64,000 bases of DNA from Blepharisma stoltei (lineage: Eukaryota; Ciliophora; Heterotrichea; Heterotrichida; Blepharismidae), in the NCBI GenBank assembly GCA_914767885.1, contig CAJZBQ010000001.1, positions 827,174 through 891,173 on the forward strand, written 5' to 3'. A model generated the notes under the pieces. The model searched no databases. It was not told the origin of the DNA and saw nothing but the letters and a program-made list of their open reading frames with translations. Positions 21,211 to 34,300 of this stretch are shown here, one piece after another; position 1 is the first letter of the stretch; every line of letters starts with the position of its first letter. A program made the translations under genes and the position numbers.

Positions 21211-21394
21211 TTAATTTTTCTGATTGATAGATTTAAAACACTTTTAATATAATTTAATTATTTTTGCATTTGTGATATTAATTTGCAAATCAGCTTAGAC
21301 TTTTTGGTTGAGATTAAGCATGAACCAATATCGATTAAAATTTATAAAAAGTAAGGTATTATATATGTTTTGAAACGAAAATCTTAGTTTAAAT

Positions 21395-22031
21395 TTACCC
21401 ATGAAGGAAAAATCCGGCCATTTGTCTTAAAACAGCAAAAACTACGATGAAGTGTTGTGTTGGAGACACCGGGTCTGGCGTTCGCTTAGAAGAGATAAGA
21501 AAAATGATAAAGAAATCGACCCTTTAAATATTCCTAATCCTGGGCCAAGAGAAATGGATTTGACCTATATATATTAAATCTATTGATTATTCAATTAGAT
21601 GAGAACTTCATAAAAGTAAAATGCAATTCTGGAAAAGGCTCAATTTTTTATTTCAATATTAACATTTATGAGGACTTCAAGCTATCCATTGAAAATACCG
21701 AAGCATGCACCAATGAGAGTATTTTACCTATAACAATATCAAGCTATGTCCATTCAAAAAGCTTTAAAAAAGACATCTTATTATCTTATGTGGACGATTT
21801 AGAATTTAATTTAGAAATGCTAGGATCCAGCTAAAATCTTATGATTTTGAATACGATGAAGCGAATAATTGAAGAATAGCTGTGGTAAAAATAATAAGAA
21901 AGGATTCCTCTGATTTACCATATAAAGTGGTTGCTATGGATTGCGAAATGCTTGAAATTAAAGAAGGAGAAGGATCGTCTTATATTGATTAGCAGGAAAG
22001 ACAAGGGAAAATTCAGCATCTACTTTATATA
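21395..22031 (+). pseudogene. HK6: fragment of an HK2-like kinase
   Basis: Related to HK2 residues from the ATPase domain through the receiver (KTAKTTMKCC-like start, GDTGSGV, NSGKGSIFYFNINIYED, DDLEFNLE, VAMDCEML), with several frameshifts and stops. It lacks the palindromic IES found in HK2 at the matching site. It ends about 20 bp from the 3' end of WD40-B, tail to tail. Confidence 0.87.
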
Positions 22032-22050
22032 TAAATTAAATTATTATTTT

Positions 22051-25000
22051 TTATATCAGATGTCTTTTTGAAAAGAAATCCAACAACTCCCTATTTTTTT
22101 CACTAATTACAGCTCTAGATAATGATATATCAAAAGCAACTAGCTCATGCTTCTTTAATGACCACTCTAGGCAGGTCAAACTTTCTTCTTTTGAATCATC
22201 ATACAAGTGCTTTATATCCCAGAATTTTATTGTCATATCTTCGCTGCAAGATATAATCTTTTTGCCGCATAGAGAAAAATCAAAGGAGTTGATAATTCCC
22301 AAGTGCCCTTTCAGAATATAAACCAACATTCTTTTTTCAAAATTTCACAAGTCAATAGTAAAATTCAAATTTATGGCAGCTAGCAAAGATCCGCAAGGAG
22401 AAAATTTTAATTGTGAGTAGCTTGCTCCCCCCCGTGAGTGAACAAAACCATTAAAAAAATCCTTATATTCTGCCCAAAAACCCACCCTCCATAAGCAAAC
22501 AAAAATGTTTTATGAAAAAAAATTTATATATAAGTGATAATTAATATAATGAAATCATTAGCTAATTCTGTTTAATTGCATTTTAAAACATAAATTTTAT
22601 AAATTAAATTAATATTTGCTTTCCAATTTTGCAAATCAGGATTTTTTTAAAATTATGAAAAAAAATGTATTTTATTAAATTTATATATATAAATTTTTAA
22701 AAAAAAAATAGCCCCTCTCCTTTAGCAAATAAAATTTTTTGTTCACTCACGGAAGGGGGAGCTAGAGTGCTTGATCCGTAAAGTCTAATTTCTTCTTCTG
22801 GAGAGTTTACATGACAAACAGTAACCCAACTGCATGGATTTGTCGTAAAGGCAAGGTAATTTTGATAGGGTGCAAAATCAATTGAGGCTAAATGGAGATT
22901 AGAAAATTCATTTGGCTTTATTTGAATCTGGGAAATAAATTCCCCAGTTTTAACATTTCAGAATCTAATAACTCTGCCACTGCTGGCAGATGCAAGTATA
23001 TTAGAATTGCAAGAAAATGCTAGACATTTCATAGCTTCACAGTGTGCATTTTTACTTGTCGAGGAATTTATTTTGCATATCAGCTTATTTGAGTATAACT
23101 CACTCCCCCTAACTTATATAAAGAGCGAGCTTTTTTCAAACAGAAAGTTTAATTTTGCTATAATAATCTTTTGGAGTTTTAATTACTAATTTATATATAG
23201 CTAGGCATTCTCCCTATCTATAACTAACTACAGAGTCTTGGAAATGGCATTTCAGCATCAAGTTTTGAGTGCATATTTAATTATATGGCAAGGTTTTGCC
23301 AATCCCAGTAATAACAGCCATGCTAGGTAAGCAATATGGAATCTAGCCTTTATTTAGCTTTCTTACCTAGACTTTAAGTTTGAAAGGGATAGCCAGCCAT
23401 CACTATAGGCACCAGCCAGCCTTCGGGCAGCAAATCAGTGAATTCAAGAGTAACATGCCTTGGTATTCGAAATGAAACTTTTTCCTCCATTTAACCAGAA
23501 AATCCATATTTTTGATTTTTCTATGTAGGCCATTCACGTCAAGACCCGAGAACTGAAAAGATATTCATCGATATAAGAACACCTTAATTTATGGAATAAG
23601 GACAGAAGCATGCATGGGAAATGCGATATTAGACGTTAAAAACCTAATAATTAATTAAGTATTTTTGCGCCCAATTACTAATTTAAATAAAAAAAATTTA
23701 CTTTTAAATGCAAGCTGTTTGCAACTTAGAAGGGATTAACATTATTACGAGCCATAAAAATTCTGGGTTCTCGATAGAGGATGCTCAAGAGTCTGAAGGT
23801 TATTTTGAGCATGTCCATTTCCAACCACAAGAAATTAGTCAAAACCTCCTCAATGCTGCATTTACTGGGGCTGCTCTTGCTACTCGGCTAAAGTCTGTTC
23901 CAGTTCGCCGTAATCTTAAGGTCTGACTGCTGCGCCAAGGGGTAGGTTTACATTTATCGCCATTTTAATGTATATTGCAATTTAGAAGAGAGTCAGCTAT
24001 TTCAATGCGGCCATCAATAAAACCGAGTGCAATAAGACTTTCTCTAGAAATCACAAATGAGCTAACTCCCAGCGGATAATTTCTAACAAATTCTACAGTT
24101 GATCTATACAAATGAAGACCACAAGAGCTGGACAGAACAAGATAGTTTCCACATGGAGTAAAAGCAAAAATAGGATTTATCTCCAATCCAAAATACCAGT
24201 TAATTTCCCGGACCGCTTGTTTATTTTTGCAGCTTCATATTTCAATCAGGCCAGCGGCACTTTCTCTTGATATTAATGCAAATTGATCTTTATTTGGGGT
24301 CCATACAACCATAAAAGAAGATTTTCTGATGACTATTTCTGGGTTTTTGGATGATGGGTTTTTGTATTTTCATGATATAGCATACTCATTAACTATTGCT
24401 AATTTATCATCATTAGGAGAAAAAGCGATCTTAGGGGGATTTCAAGGTTTTATCAGAAACTGAAAGGTAAAGACCTGACTCTCGATGTCAAAAATTTGCA
24501 CAAGCCCATTCCTATTTGAAACAGCTATAAATTTTGCGCATGGAGATAGAGCTCAATCATAAAAGTCACTGGTTAAATCACTAAATAGTGTTTCTTCTTC
24601 TTTTTTTTCTAAATTTCATATAAAAATTATTTTATTGCTTGAAGCAAATATATATTTTTCATTTTGTGATAATACTGCTCAAGCGAGCCCATACTTTGAT
24701 TTGAGTTTTCATACTAATTGCTTATTATTGACAGTTCTAATAACTCCTAATTTATCTATGACAGTTTTTTTCTTTGGGAGATTAATATTTCATATCAAAA
24801 TCAAGCCTCAATAGCTTGTAGATATCAAGTAGTTCTTGGTAAATGCAAGAGAAATCACAGGAAAATCATGCCCACATAAGTACCTCACTTGTGTCTTTGT
24901 GTTTATATCTCAAATTTTGATATTATTATTGCTTAGCCCCACCGCAAACCATGTACTGCATAACGAAAAAGCAAAAGAACAAATACCTTCTGTTATTCCA

Positions 25001-26485
25001 TCAAAAGTATGGACAACCAAACCAGAAATTTTTGCATTACATAATGTTACTTTATATTGATGGACTATCGCCAAATAATTTCCACAAGGTGAATATTCAC
25101 AACGGTAAACTATATGATCAGTGGGGTAGGTTTTCACTATTTCCTGGTTGCTAATGTCACATATGAAAATTTCAGTTTGGTTTTCTTTCCAGAGGACTAT
25201 GTATTTCCCACAAGGAGAAAATTTTACTATATTGCCTGCAGTTTTAATAGGGCTTAAAAAGCTTTCGCTAAATTCAGCTCCAGCCAAGTAGCAGTCATTA
25301 AAATTGACTGAGTAAAGATTTGAGTTTGCAAAGTTTACGTTCGTAAGGTCGCTTACTTTGAAATTTGTGCCGATGATAAGGGAGCTTGATAAATCTGCTC
25401 CAGGGATTTTTATGCCTGTTAAGTTTTTATGAGATAATGAACAGCCAAGGCGGTTTAAGATTGTAATGGCGTTGCTTGATCCTTGAGATACTTCTGTAGA
25501 TTCTTTACTTCGCTCTTCGTGAACGAACAAAAAATTTTTTTCTCATGGAGGGGGTTAATTTTTTTTTGTTGAAACATTTATATATAAATTTTATAGAATT
25601 TTCTCTCGAAATTTAAAAAATCCCAACCGCAAAAACTGGAAAATAAATGTTAATTTAATTTATAAAATTTATGTTTTAAAACGCAATTTTTTAAAATTAA
25701 CAAAAGTAGTTAGAGATTTCATTATATTAATTATTATTTATATATCAAAATTTTTTTCTTATAACATTTTTGTTCGCTCACAGAGGATGGATTTTAGTTT
25801 TGTTCACTTACGGAAGGGAGTTATTAGAGAATAATACCAAATTAAATAGTCCATCCTGCAACTTTTTTGATAGAATATTTTTTAAGATGTCGCAAATCTC
25901 AGGGTATTTTTTGATGTCAATTTTGTTGAAATAAGAATCTCTAAAAATTTCAATGTTTTTCCATTTCGAAATATCTTGAGATATCAAATAAGCTAACTTC
26001 TCATCGAAATTGCGTATAGTAAATTTGCATGTTTTTTCATGATTTTTAATATAATGTATGAAATAGCACTTGCATCCAGATTGGCTGCATTTTATGCAGT
26101 ACTGATTTTTTGATTTTGAAAAATCATTAAGGGTAATATTTACCAAATTTCTTTTCTTGATGAGTCTTAAGGATAAACTGCTTCTCAATTTAATAAAGCA
26201 AGATTGTATTTCTTTATCAATTTTATTCAGTTTAGGATTGAGTAGTGATAATTTTGATTCAGAAAAGTTTTCGAGGCTTTTATTTATTGTGGATTTATTA
26301 TTTTCCTTTAATCTTTCTCGAGACTCTAAAATTGATGAGTCAAATATAGAATTAGCGATGTGAGGATATTTATTGATCTCTGACAAATGGGATTCAAAGT
26401 GATCAGCACATATAAGGGTCCCTTTAGTTGAGCAGCTGCATATTAAAAGTGGGAAACTGCTACAATCTTCGATATAGCAAGCCAT
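22051..26485 (-). CDS. Pentapeptide-WD40 repeat protein WD40-B (about 960 aa after excision)
   Basis: Scaffold-type protein. From the N-terminus: a Cys/His cluster (ICSCSTKGTLIC..HFESH) resembling a B-box-like zinc site, a helical region, a second Cys/His cluster (CIKCSQSGCKC..H), pentapeptide repeats (ADLSSSLIIGTNF, NVNFANSNLYSVNF), then many WD40 blades (FSPCGKYIVLW and similar). It is about 85-90% like WD40-A by eye. Three insertions interrupt it: 22424-22763, 23103-23995 and 25508-25826. With these removed the length is a whole number of codons, and each junction matches WD40-A. Function unknown. Confidence in the gene is high; confidence that it is still expressed is moderate because of the 893-bp non-TA insertion. 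Confidence 0.8.
22424..22763. mobile_element. 340-bp MITE in WD40-B, non-TA boundary
   Basis: Ends TGCTCCCCCCC and GGGGGAGCT. Only a 340-bp removal restores STLSYSQ as in WD40-A; removal between the flanking TAs (345) or AGCTs (341) shifts or damages the reading. Confidence 0.65.
23103..23995. mobile_element. 893-bp composite insertion in WD40-B, flanked by TCA
   Basis: TCA at 23100-23102 and 23993-23995. Ends CTCCCCC and a diverged inverse (GAAGAGAG). The interior from about 23230 to 23970 is a family A relative of the repeat at 9076-9786, so it is a MITE carrying a second element. Removal restores IEIAELYSNKL exactly as in WD40-A. Confidence 0.75.
25508..25826. mobile_element. 319-bp MITE-type IES in WD40-B
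   Basis: Between TA 25506-25507 and 25825-25826. Removal joins LVLFS to KESTEVSQGSSN; WD40-A has LILLSKESSEVSQGSSN with no insertion. Confidence 0.88.
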
Positions 26486-26900
26486 TTTTTGATTATAAAA
26501 TGTTATTTAATTATATTTTTGCTTATCTTTTAAAGCTAGTTGCTAGAATTATATTTTTCCAATCTCAAAATTTGCAATTATTAGCATCTAGTAATATATT
26601 TTTAGTTTAAGCAAGTCAAAGCAAGTAATTAAGCTGATATATTTATGCTGATTTATATTTGCTGCTCTTTTTAGCATGCTATATAAAGACTTCTGACTTC
26701 AGCTATAATCAAAATAAATTGTTTTTGGAGCAAATCTTAATGATGAGTAAAGTTTTATTGCATTATTCATCAAAGTTAATAATTTCTTCAAGCAATTTCC
26801 ATTACTGTATAAAATCTCCTTGAATCTTCGAAACGTTTTTATATATTGTGATGATCCAATATTTTAAGAGTTTCAAGCTCGTTTATAAATTATTATATTT
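26486..26900. other. Spacer between WD40-B start and WD40-A end
   Basis: AT-rich spacer of about 415 bp between two genes of the same strand. The part next to the WD40-B start resembles the sequence upstream of WD40-A (29841-30080), so the duplication included the 5' flank and probably the promoter. No other element seen. Confidence 0.5.
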
Positions 26901-29840
26901 TTATATCAAATAATTTTTTGACTGTTTTATATCCTTTTTTGATAAGAAATCCAACAACTCCCTATTTTTTTCACTAATTACAGCTCTTGATAATGATATA
27001 CCAGAAGCAACTAGCTCATGCTTCTTTAATGACCACTCTAGACAGATCAAATTTTCTTCTTTTGAATCATCATACAGATGCCTTATATTCCAGCATTTTA
27101 TCGTCATATCTTCGCTGCCAGATATAATTTTTTTGCCGCATAGAGAAAAATCAAAGGAGTTGATAACTCCCAAATGCCCTTTCAGAGTATAAACCAACAT
27201 TCTTTTTTCAAAATTCCATAAATCAATAGTAAAATTCAAATTTATGGCAGCTAGCAAAGATCCGCAAGGAGAAAATTTTACTTGTGAGTAACTTAGAGTG
27301 CTTAATCCATAAAGCCTAATTGCTTCTTCTGGAGAGTTTACATGGCAAACAGTAACCCAATTGCATGGATTCGCTGTAAAGGCAAGATAATTTTGATAGG
27401 GTGCAAAGTTAATTGAGGCTAAAGGAAGACTAGACAATTTTTTTGGCTTTATTTGAATTTGAGCAATAAAATCCCCTGTTTTAACATTTCAGAATCTAAT
27501 AAAGCCGCCGCTACTGCTGGCAGATGCAAGTCTTTTAGAATCGCAAGAAAATGCAAGTAATTTTATATCTTCACAGTGTGCATTTTTACTTGTCGAGGAA
27601 TTTATTTTGCATATTAGCTTATTTGAGTATAATTCAGCAATTTCAATGTGGCCATCAATAAAACCGAGTGCAATGAGACCTTCTCTAGAAATCACAAATG
27701 TACTAACTCTCAGCGGGTAATCTCTAACATATTCTACAGTTGATCTATGCAAATGGAGGCCACAATAGCTGGACAGAACAAAATGGTTTCCATGTGGAGA
27801 AAAAGCAAAAATAGGATTTACCTCTAATCCAAAATACCATTTAATTTCCCGGACCACTTTTTTAGTTTTGCAGCTTCATATTTCAATAAGACCGACAGCA
27901 GCTTCTCTAGATATTAATGCAAATTGATCTTCATTTGGGGCCCACAAAACCATAAAATCATATTTTCTATTGGTTATTTCTGGGTTTTTGAATGATGGAT
28001 TTTTGTATTTTCATGATCTAGCAAACTCATTAATTCCAGCAATTGCTAATCTATCATCATTAGGAGAAAAAGCGATCTTAGGGGAACTTCAAGGTTTCAT
28101 CAGAATCTGAAAGGTAAAGACCTGACTCTCGATGTCAAAAATTTGCACAAGCCCCTTCTTATTTGAAACAGCTATGAATTTTTCGCATGGGGATAGAGCT
28201 CAATCATAAAACACACTGGTTAAATCACTAAATTGAGTTTTTTCTTCTAGTTTCTCTACATTTCACATAAAAAGTTTTTGCTTACTTGAAGCATATATAT
28301 ATTTTTCATTTTGTGATAATACTATTCAAGTGAGCTCATACCTTGATTTGACTAATTGCTTATTTTTAACAGTTCTAAGAACTCCTAATTTGTCTATGAC
28401 AGTTATTTTCTCTGGGAGATTAATATTTCATATCAAAATCAAGCCCCAATCACTTGTAGATATCAAGTAGTTCTTGGTAAAAGCAAGAGATATAGCAGGA
28501 CTATCATGTCCACATAAGTACCTCACTTGTGTCTTTGTGTTTATGTCTCAAATTTTGATGTCATGGTTGTATAGTCCCACTGCAAGCCATTTGCTGCATA
28601 ATGAAAAAGCAAAAGAACAAATAATTTCAGATATCTCATCACAAGTATGGACAACAGAATCAAAAATTTCTGCATTACATAATATTGCTTTATATTGATG
28701 AACTTTTGCATTACATAATATTACTTTATCTTGATGAACTATCGCTAAGTAATTTCCACAAGGTGAATATTCACAATGGTAAACTCTTTGATCAGTGGGG
28801 TAGATTTTCACTATTTCTTGGCTGCTGATGTCACATATGAAAATTTCAGTTTGGTTTTTCTTACAGAGGACTATATATTTTCCACAAGGAGAAAAATTTA
28901 CTATAGTGCCAGCAGTTTTAATAGGGCTTAAACAACTTTCGCCAAATTCAGCTCCAGCTAAGTAGCAGTCATCAAAATTGACTGAGTAAAGATTTGCTTT
29001 GCCAAAATTTACGTTCGTAAGGTTGCTCCCTTTGAAATTTGTGCCGATGATAAGGGAGCTTGATAAATCTGCTCCAGGGATATTTATGCCTCTTAAGTCT
29101 CTATGAGATAATGGATAGTCAAGGCGGTTTAAGATTGTAATGGCGTTACTTGATCCTTGAGATACTTCTGAAGATTCTTTAGAGAGTAATATCAAATTAA
29201 ATAGTCCATCCTGCAACTTTTTTGATAGAATATTCTTTAAGATGTCGCAAATCTCAGGGTATGTTTTGATGTCAATTTTATTGAAATAAGAACCTTTAAA
29301 AATTTCAATGTTTTTCCATTTCGAAATATCTTGAGATATCAAATAAGCTAACTTCTCATCGAAATTGCGAATAGTAAATTTGCATGTTTTTTCATGATTT
29401 TTAACATAATGTATGAAATGACACTTGCATTCAGATTGGCTGCATTTTATGCAGTACTGATTTTTTGATTTTGAAAAATCATTAAGGGTAATATTTACCA
29501 AATTTCTTTTCTTGATGAGTTTTGAAGATAAATTGCTTCTCAATTTTATAAGGCAAGATTGTATTTCTTTATCAATTTTATTCAGTTCAGGATTAATTAG
29601 TGATAATTTTGTTTCAGGAAAGTTTTCGAGGCTTTTATTTATTGTGGATTTATTATTTTCCTTTAATTTTTCTCGAGACTCTAAAATTGATGAGTCAAAT
29701 ATAGAATTAGCGATGTGAGGATATTTATTGATCTCTGACAAATGGGATTCAAAGTGATCGTCACATATAAGGGTCCCTTTAGTTGAGCAGCTGCATATTA
29801 AAAGTGGGAAACTGCTACAATTTTCGATATAGCAAGCCAT
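26901..29840 (-). CDS. Pentapeptide-WD40 repeat protein WD40-A (979 aa)
   Basis: Single uninterrupted ORF when TGA is read as Trp, with ATG at 29840 (MACYIENCSSF). Architecture: Cys/His cluster at residues ~10-33, helical region, second Cys/His cluster near 140-165 (CIKCSQSECKC), pentapeptide repeats near 235-290 (ADLSSSLIIGTNFKGSNL), then WD40 blades to the end (FSPCGNHFVLSS, KGHLGVINSFDFSL, EDMTIKCWNI). Paralogue of WD40-B, WD40-C and the fragment at 4470-4975. It has no IES at the three places where WD40-B is interrupted, so those insertions are younger than the duplication. Likely a protein-interaction scaffold; partner unknown. Confidence 0.93.
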
Positions 29841-30439
29841 TTTTGGTTATGCAATATTATTGATTATATTTTTGCTATCTTTAAATGCTAGTCTCTAGAA
29901 TTATATTTTTTTCCAATATCAAGATTTAAATATGCAATTATTGACATCTAGTAATATATTTTCAGTTTAAGCAAATCAAAGCAAGTAATTAAACCCATGC
30001 ATTCCTTTGTGCTGATTTATATTTTCTACCCTCTTTCAATGTGTTATATAAAGACTTCTGACTTCAGCTTTGCACCAATATAAAATTGCTTTTGAAGAAA
30101 TCTTATTATTTACTATTGAGTATAAATGCCATTTATTAAAATCCTATAAAATATAATTGCTATGAGCGCAATAATAATTGTTTAAGCATAGAGCCAGATT
30201 TTATTTTTTAAATTAGCACACATAGCCTTATTATAAAAACGCTTAAAATTGAACCTCTTTTAAATCCTTAAATAGCACAATTGTATCGGATTTAGATCCT
30301 CCTCCACACCGACCTTTAGAATGATCTCAATTCTATCCAAGAGGTATTGCTTATCCTCCAGGCTGAACTAAATTGCGAAAACATTAGCTTCAGAATGAAG
30401 ATTAATTAAGCAAGACTGTCTTTTATTGATAAGGTAAGC
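29841..30439. other. Spacer upstream of WD40-A
   Basis: AT-rich. The first ~240 bp are shared with the WD40-B upstream flank. No gene or repeat otherwise recognised. Confidence 0.5.
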
Positions 30440-31150
30440 AGCACATATTGAAGAGAAAATAATGTTCTTAAGCTATAAGAGCCGATTAATCTCATTGGAG
30501 ACATCCACGGTGAATTTTATGATCTTTTACAGCCCCTTGCATCAGATGTAGACTTTTTCGTTTCAAATATCTTTTTCTAGATGATTACATCGATTGAGGA
30601 TATTTTCAGTAGAAGTTGGGCTGCTACTATATCCACTTAAGATAAATTTCAAGCAAAATGTCTATTACCTTAGCGGAAATCACGAATCAAGGCAAATTGC
30701 AAGTCATTTCAACTTCAGAAGTGATGTCTGCACAAGTTAGATATTGAAAGCTTTGAAGATTTTCAATGGCTTGCACAGTTAAAATTTTAGCTCTCCATGG
30801 AAGATTATCACCTGATCTTGTAAAGTCCCAGATTTATCAAAATTCAATAGTTTGCAGAGCCAACCGACAGGATTATTTTTAAATATATTGTGAAGTGATC
30901 CTGTGATTATGATCAAGGAGTTTGTACAGAAATATATGCAGGAAATGGTCTTTGAGGTATGCTCATTATTTTGAAATAACTGCACTATTTATTTTTGTTG
31001 CAAAAATCCAACTTATAGCTGTTCTGAGAGCATATGAAGTTCAGAAAGAAGGATTCAAAATGCATAGATGGTATGGAGCAAATGAATTTGCTTCAGCGAA
31101 TCCGACCCTTAATAAAGAGAACTTCAATGGATGGAGAGATTTTAAGTGAA
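30440..31150 (+). pseudogene. PPP-family serine/threonine phosphatase, decayed
   Basis: Metal-site motifs of PP1/PP2A-type phosphatases are readable across frames: LIGDIHGEFYDLL (30488), a degraded DDYIDWGYFSVE in place of GDYVDRG, LSGNHESRQI in place of LRGNHESRQ, LHGRLSPD in place of HGGLSP, and RAYEVQKEGFK near the C-terminus in place of RAHQ..EG. Frameshifts and TAG/TAA interrupt it, and two metal-site residues are replaced. It lies between WD40-A and WD40-C with no intact copy in the window. Confidence 0.82.
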
Positions 31151-31389
31151 CAGAAGATAGAGAGTTTTCTATTGTTTGTATTTTTTCCCTACTATTTACA
31201 ATAAATTGTCTATATCTTCTCAATTTATTTTATACTCCATTTATTTTTATAATTTATAATCCCAAGCACTAAGCCTGGAATACCACAATCATAAAATTGA
31301 AAAATTATGAATAATTCTTCCACAAAAGTTATTGAATGAGACTTAATCTAATTATTATTAAAGCTATAGATCATTATTTATTTTATTTG
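31151..31389. other. Short AT-rich spacer
   Basis: Between the phosphatase remnant and the 3' end of WD40-C. Nothing recognised. Confidence 0.4.
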
Positions 31390-34300
31390 CTAAATTCTGC
31401 ATAGTTTGAAAGTGATATCAGCACTTAAAGAAGCGAACTCAAGTTTTTTATTGTTGAGAAACTGAAGAGAGTCGACTGCATTAGAATGATATTTTATTTC
31501 TTTAATCAGAGTGCCTTTCCAAGTATTCCATACTTTGACGCAGCCATTTAAGCATCCAGTAATCAAATAATTCCCACATAAAGACACAGCCAATGAAGGT
31601 ATCATCCGATCATCAACTTGAATTTCTAAAATTGTCCATTGCGCTTCAATATCCCAAAGTATAACTTGCCCACCTTTATCTGCTGAAACTAGATAATTTA
31701 CAGACTGAACGAAGCTCACACATGATAAATTCTGCTTATGGCCATCCAAAGCCAACAAATTTCTGCTAGCAAGTTCTCACAAAAGCAGTTTTTTATTATT
31801 ACTTGCTGTAGCCAGATATTTCCCACATGGTGAAAACTTGATACAAGTTATCAATTCTGCGCTGCATTTTAAAAAAAAATAATTTGACGGAGCTGTCAGG
31901 TCCCAAACCTTAACTTCTCCGTTAGATTGCCCAGTCGCGATAATTTTGTCGTTAAAAGTTACATCAATTGCAGAAACTTGAATACTTCCCAATATAAATT
32001 CTTTCAAAAGATACTGATTTTCGATATCCCAAACAGTGATATAATTCCTCGAGCACAATGATATAAGGAAATTCCCAAGTTTCAGAAATTTGACATAAAT
32101 AATTATTCCTTTGTTGCTTTTGAGCTTAAATTTGTTTTTCATTGTCTCAGCATCTGTAATCATGATTAAATCTGAGGTGTCTGCAACTGCAATATATTTT
32201 CCATCATAAGAAAAAGATATAGAGGAGATTTCATTGTACAAAATAGGATATTCCTCTAAAGTTCTAATGTCTAAAATTTCTATTGATTTTTCTGATATAT
32301 CTGATTTCTTTACCGCTATATATTTTCCATTAGGAGAATAACAGACTGACAACATGCTGAAAAGTTGCTCATTGAATCATTTGAATTCTGAGTGACTATG
32401 CTTTTCCTCCCTCTATAGCGATCAAAAAAATTTTGTTCGCTCAAAAAAAGAGGTTAATTTTTTTAATGATATCTAAATTATAATAAAATTTATTTTTTCG
32501 AAATTTAAAAATCCCAATTTGCAAAAATTAATTTAATTTGAAAAATTTATGTTTTAGAATGCAAGCTATTTAAAACTTAAAGATTTAATTAGAGAAGTCA
32601 TTTATAAAAATCATCACTTATATATCAAAATATTTTTTATAATAAAATTTTATACTAAAATATTTTTTTAACTCAAAAGGAAATTTTCTAATGGTTTTGT
32701 TCGTTCACGGGAGGGAGGAGTTAACTAAAAACTTGATGAATACCTGCTGTTCAGAGTAAGAGTAACCTCTCATTGAAGGTCTTAATATGTGCAAAGGATG
32801 ATACTCTTTTCTAATTTCTTTATTTAGACGTCCAATTTCTAGATCTCAAGTTCTGATAACTAGATCGTCACAGCTAGATATTAAATATTTTGAGCATGGA
32901 GAAAAGGAAACAGTCCTTACAGGATCAGGATGGCTGAATAGCCATTTGCGGGAACTTATATTATCTACATAAGAAACTATTGCAGAATTGTGATGAGTTC
33001 CAAAGGCAAAGTATTTTCCACAAGAAGAAAACGCAACTGAGTCCACACTATCTTTTGCATAGTTTATGCAGTAAGTTAGCATATATGTTTCAAGATTCCA
33101 AATTCTTAAACTCTCATCATAGCTTCCAGTTGCTACGAAATTTCCGTCCGGTGATATAGCTATTGAAGAAATGGTGTCTGTGTGGCCCGATAATTTAATA
33201 AATTGCTTTTTACCCTGAATGTCTCATAAATTTAGTATGTAATTGTTATCAGCTACAGCAAGGAGAGTTCCATCTTTTGAAAAAGAAATTGCACTAATAT
33301 TTGCATTGTGCTTGAATTCTTGGAATTTAAGGCCTGTTTTAATATCATGCATAATCACATTATCGCAGCAATCATAAGCTAGATAATTACCACAAAATGA
33401 GAAAGCGACAGAATTGACAGGATATGTGCTTATAACTGGTGGAAGCTGCACAAACCAAGCATCTGATAAATCACAGTTGCGGAAATTAGAATCATATATA
33501 TTTGCATACGAAAAATTGACTCGTTTTAAGTTGCTTCCTTGGAAATCTGTATTTATTATGAGTGCTTCTGATAAATCTGCACCTTCAATTTGAATGCCTC
33601 TGAAATCTTTATCTATAAAATTATATTTGGAGTAATTTAAGATAGTTATAGCGTTGCTGGCTGCATATTTCACTTTTTTAGTAATTTTTGATTGCAAAAT
33701 AATGCCTAAAAGCTTTTCTCTAGCTTCCAGTTATTTTTGAATGATTCAATAAAATTGGGAAAATTTGTCCCATTCTTATTCGAGCGATTTCCAGCAGTCA
33801 AGTATGTATTTAACTTTTTATATTTGATATTATCAGTATAGAGATATTAGAGTATAATCACTTCTAAATAACTATAATACGATTTCTAATATATTTTATG
33901 CTTCACATCTTTAACCCTAGTTGTATGATGCTTTCCAAAAAATTTTAATACCATCTTTGACCGAACGATGGTAGGCCGCTTGATCAAATATTAGGGGAGT
34001 AAGCACATCAGTCATTATATCTTTGAAGCAGCCTAAAAAGTCTTTGTGGTTTATGAAATTGATTTTATTGATATAACTTTTCACTAATGAGGAAGGACTG
34101 ACTATTTGGAGAATATGATCACTTAGAGATCTGGCAAGCTTATGATTAAGCTCATTATGTCTATAGATGACACCAGAGCAAATCGCATTTGGGAATAGAA
34201 ACTCGTGCTTGACTGCATAGCAGGAATTTTGTAGATCATAGCTTGCATGAATTTTTCGTTTTGGCCAATTGAGAGAAAAAACTAGGAGTTCAGCATACTT

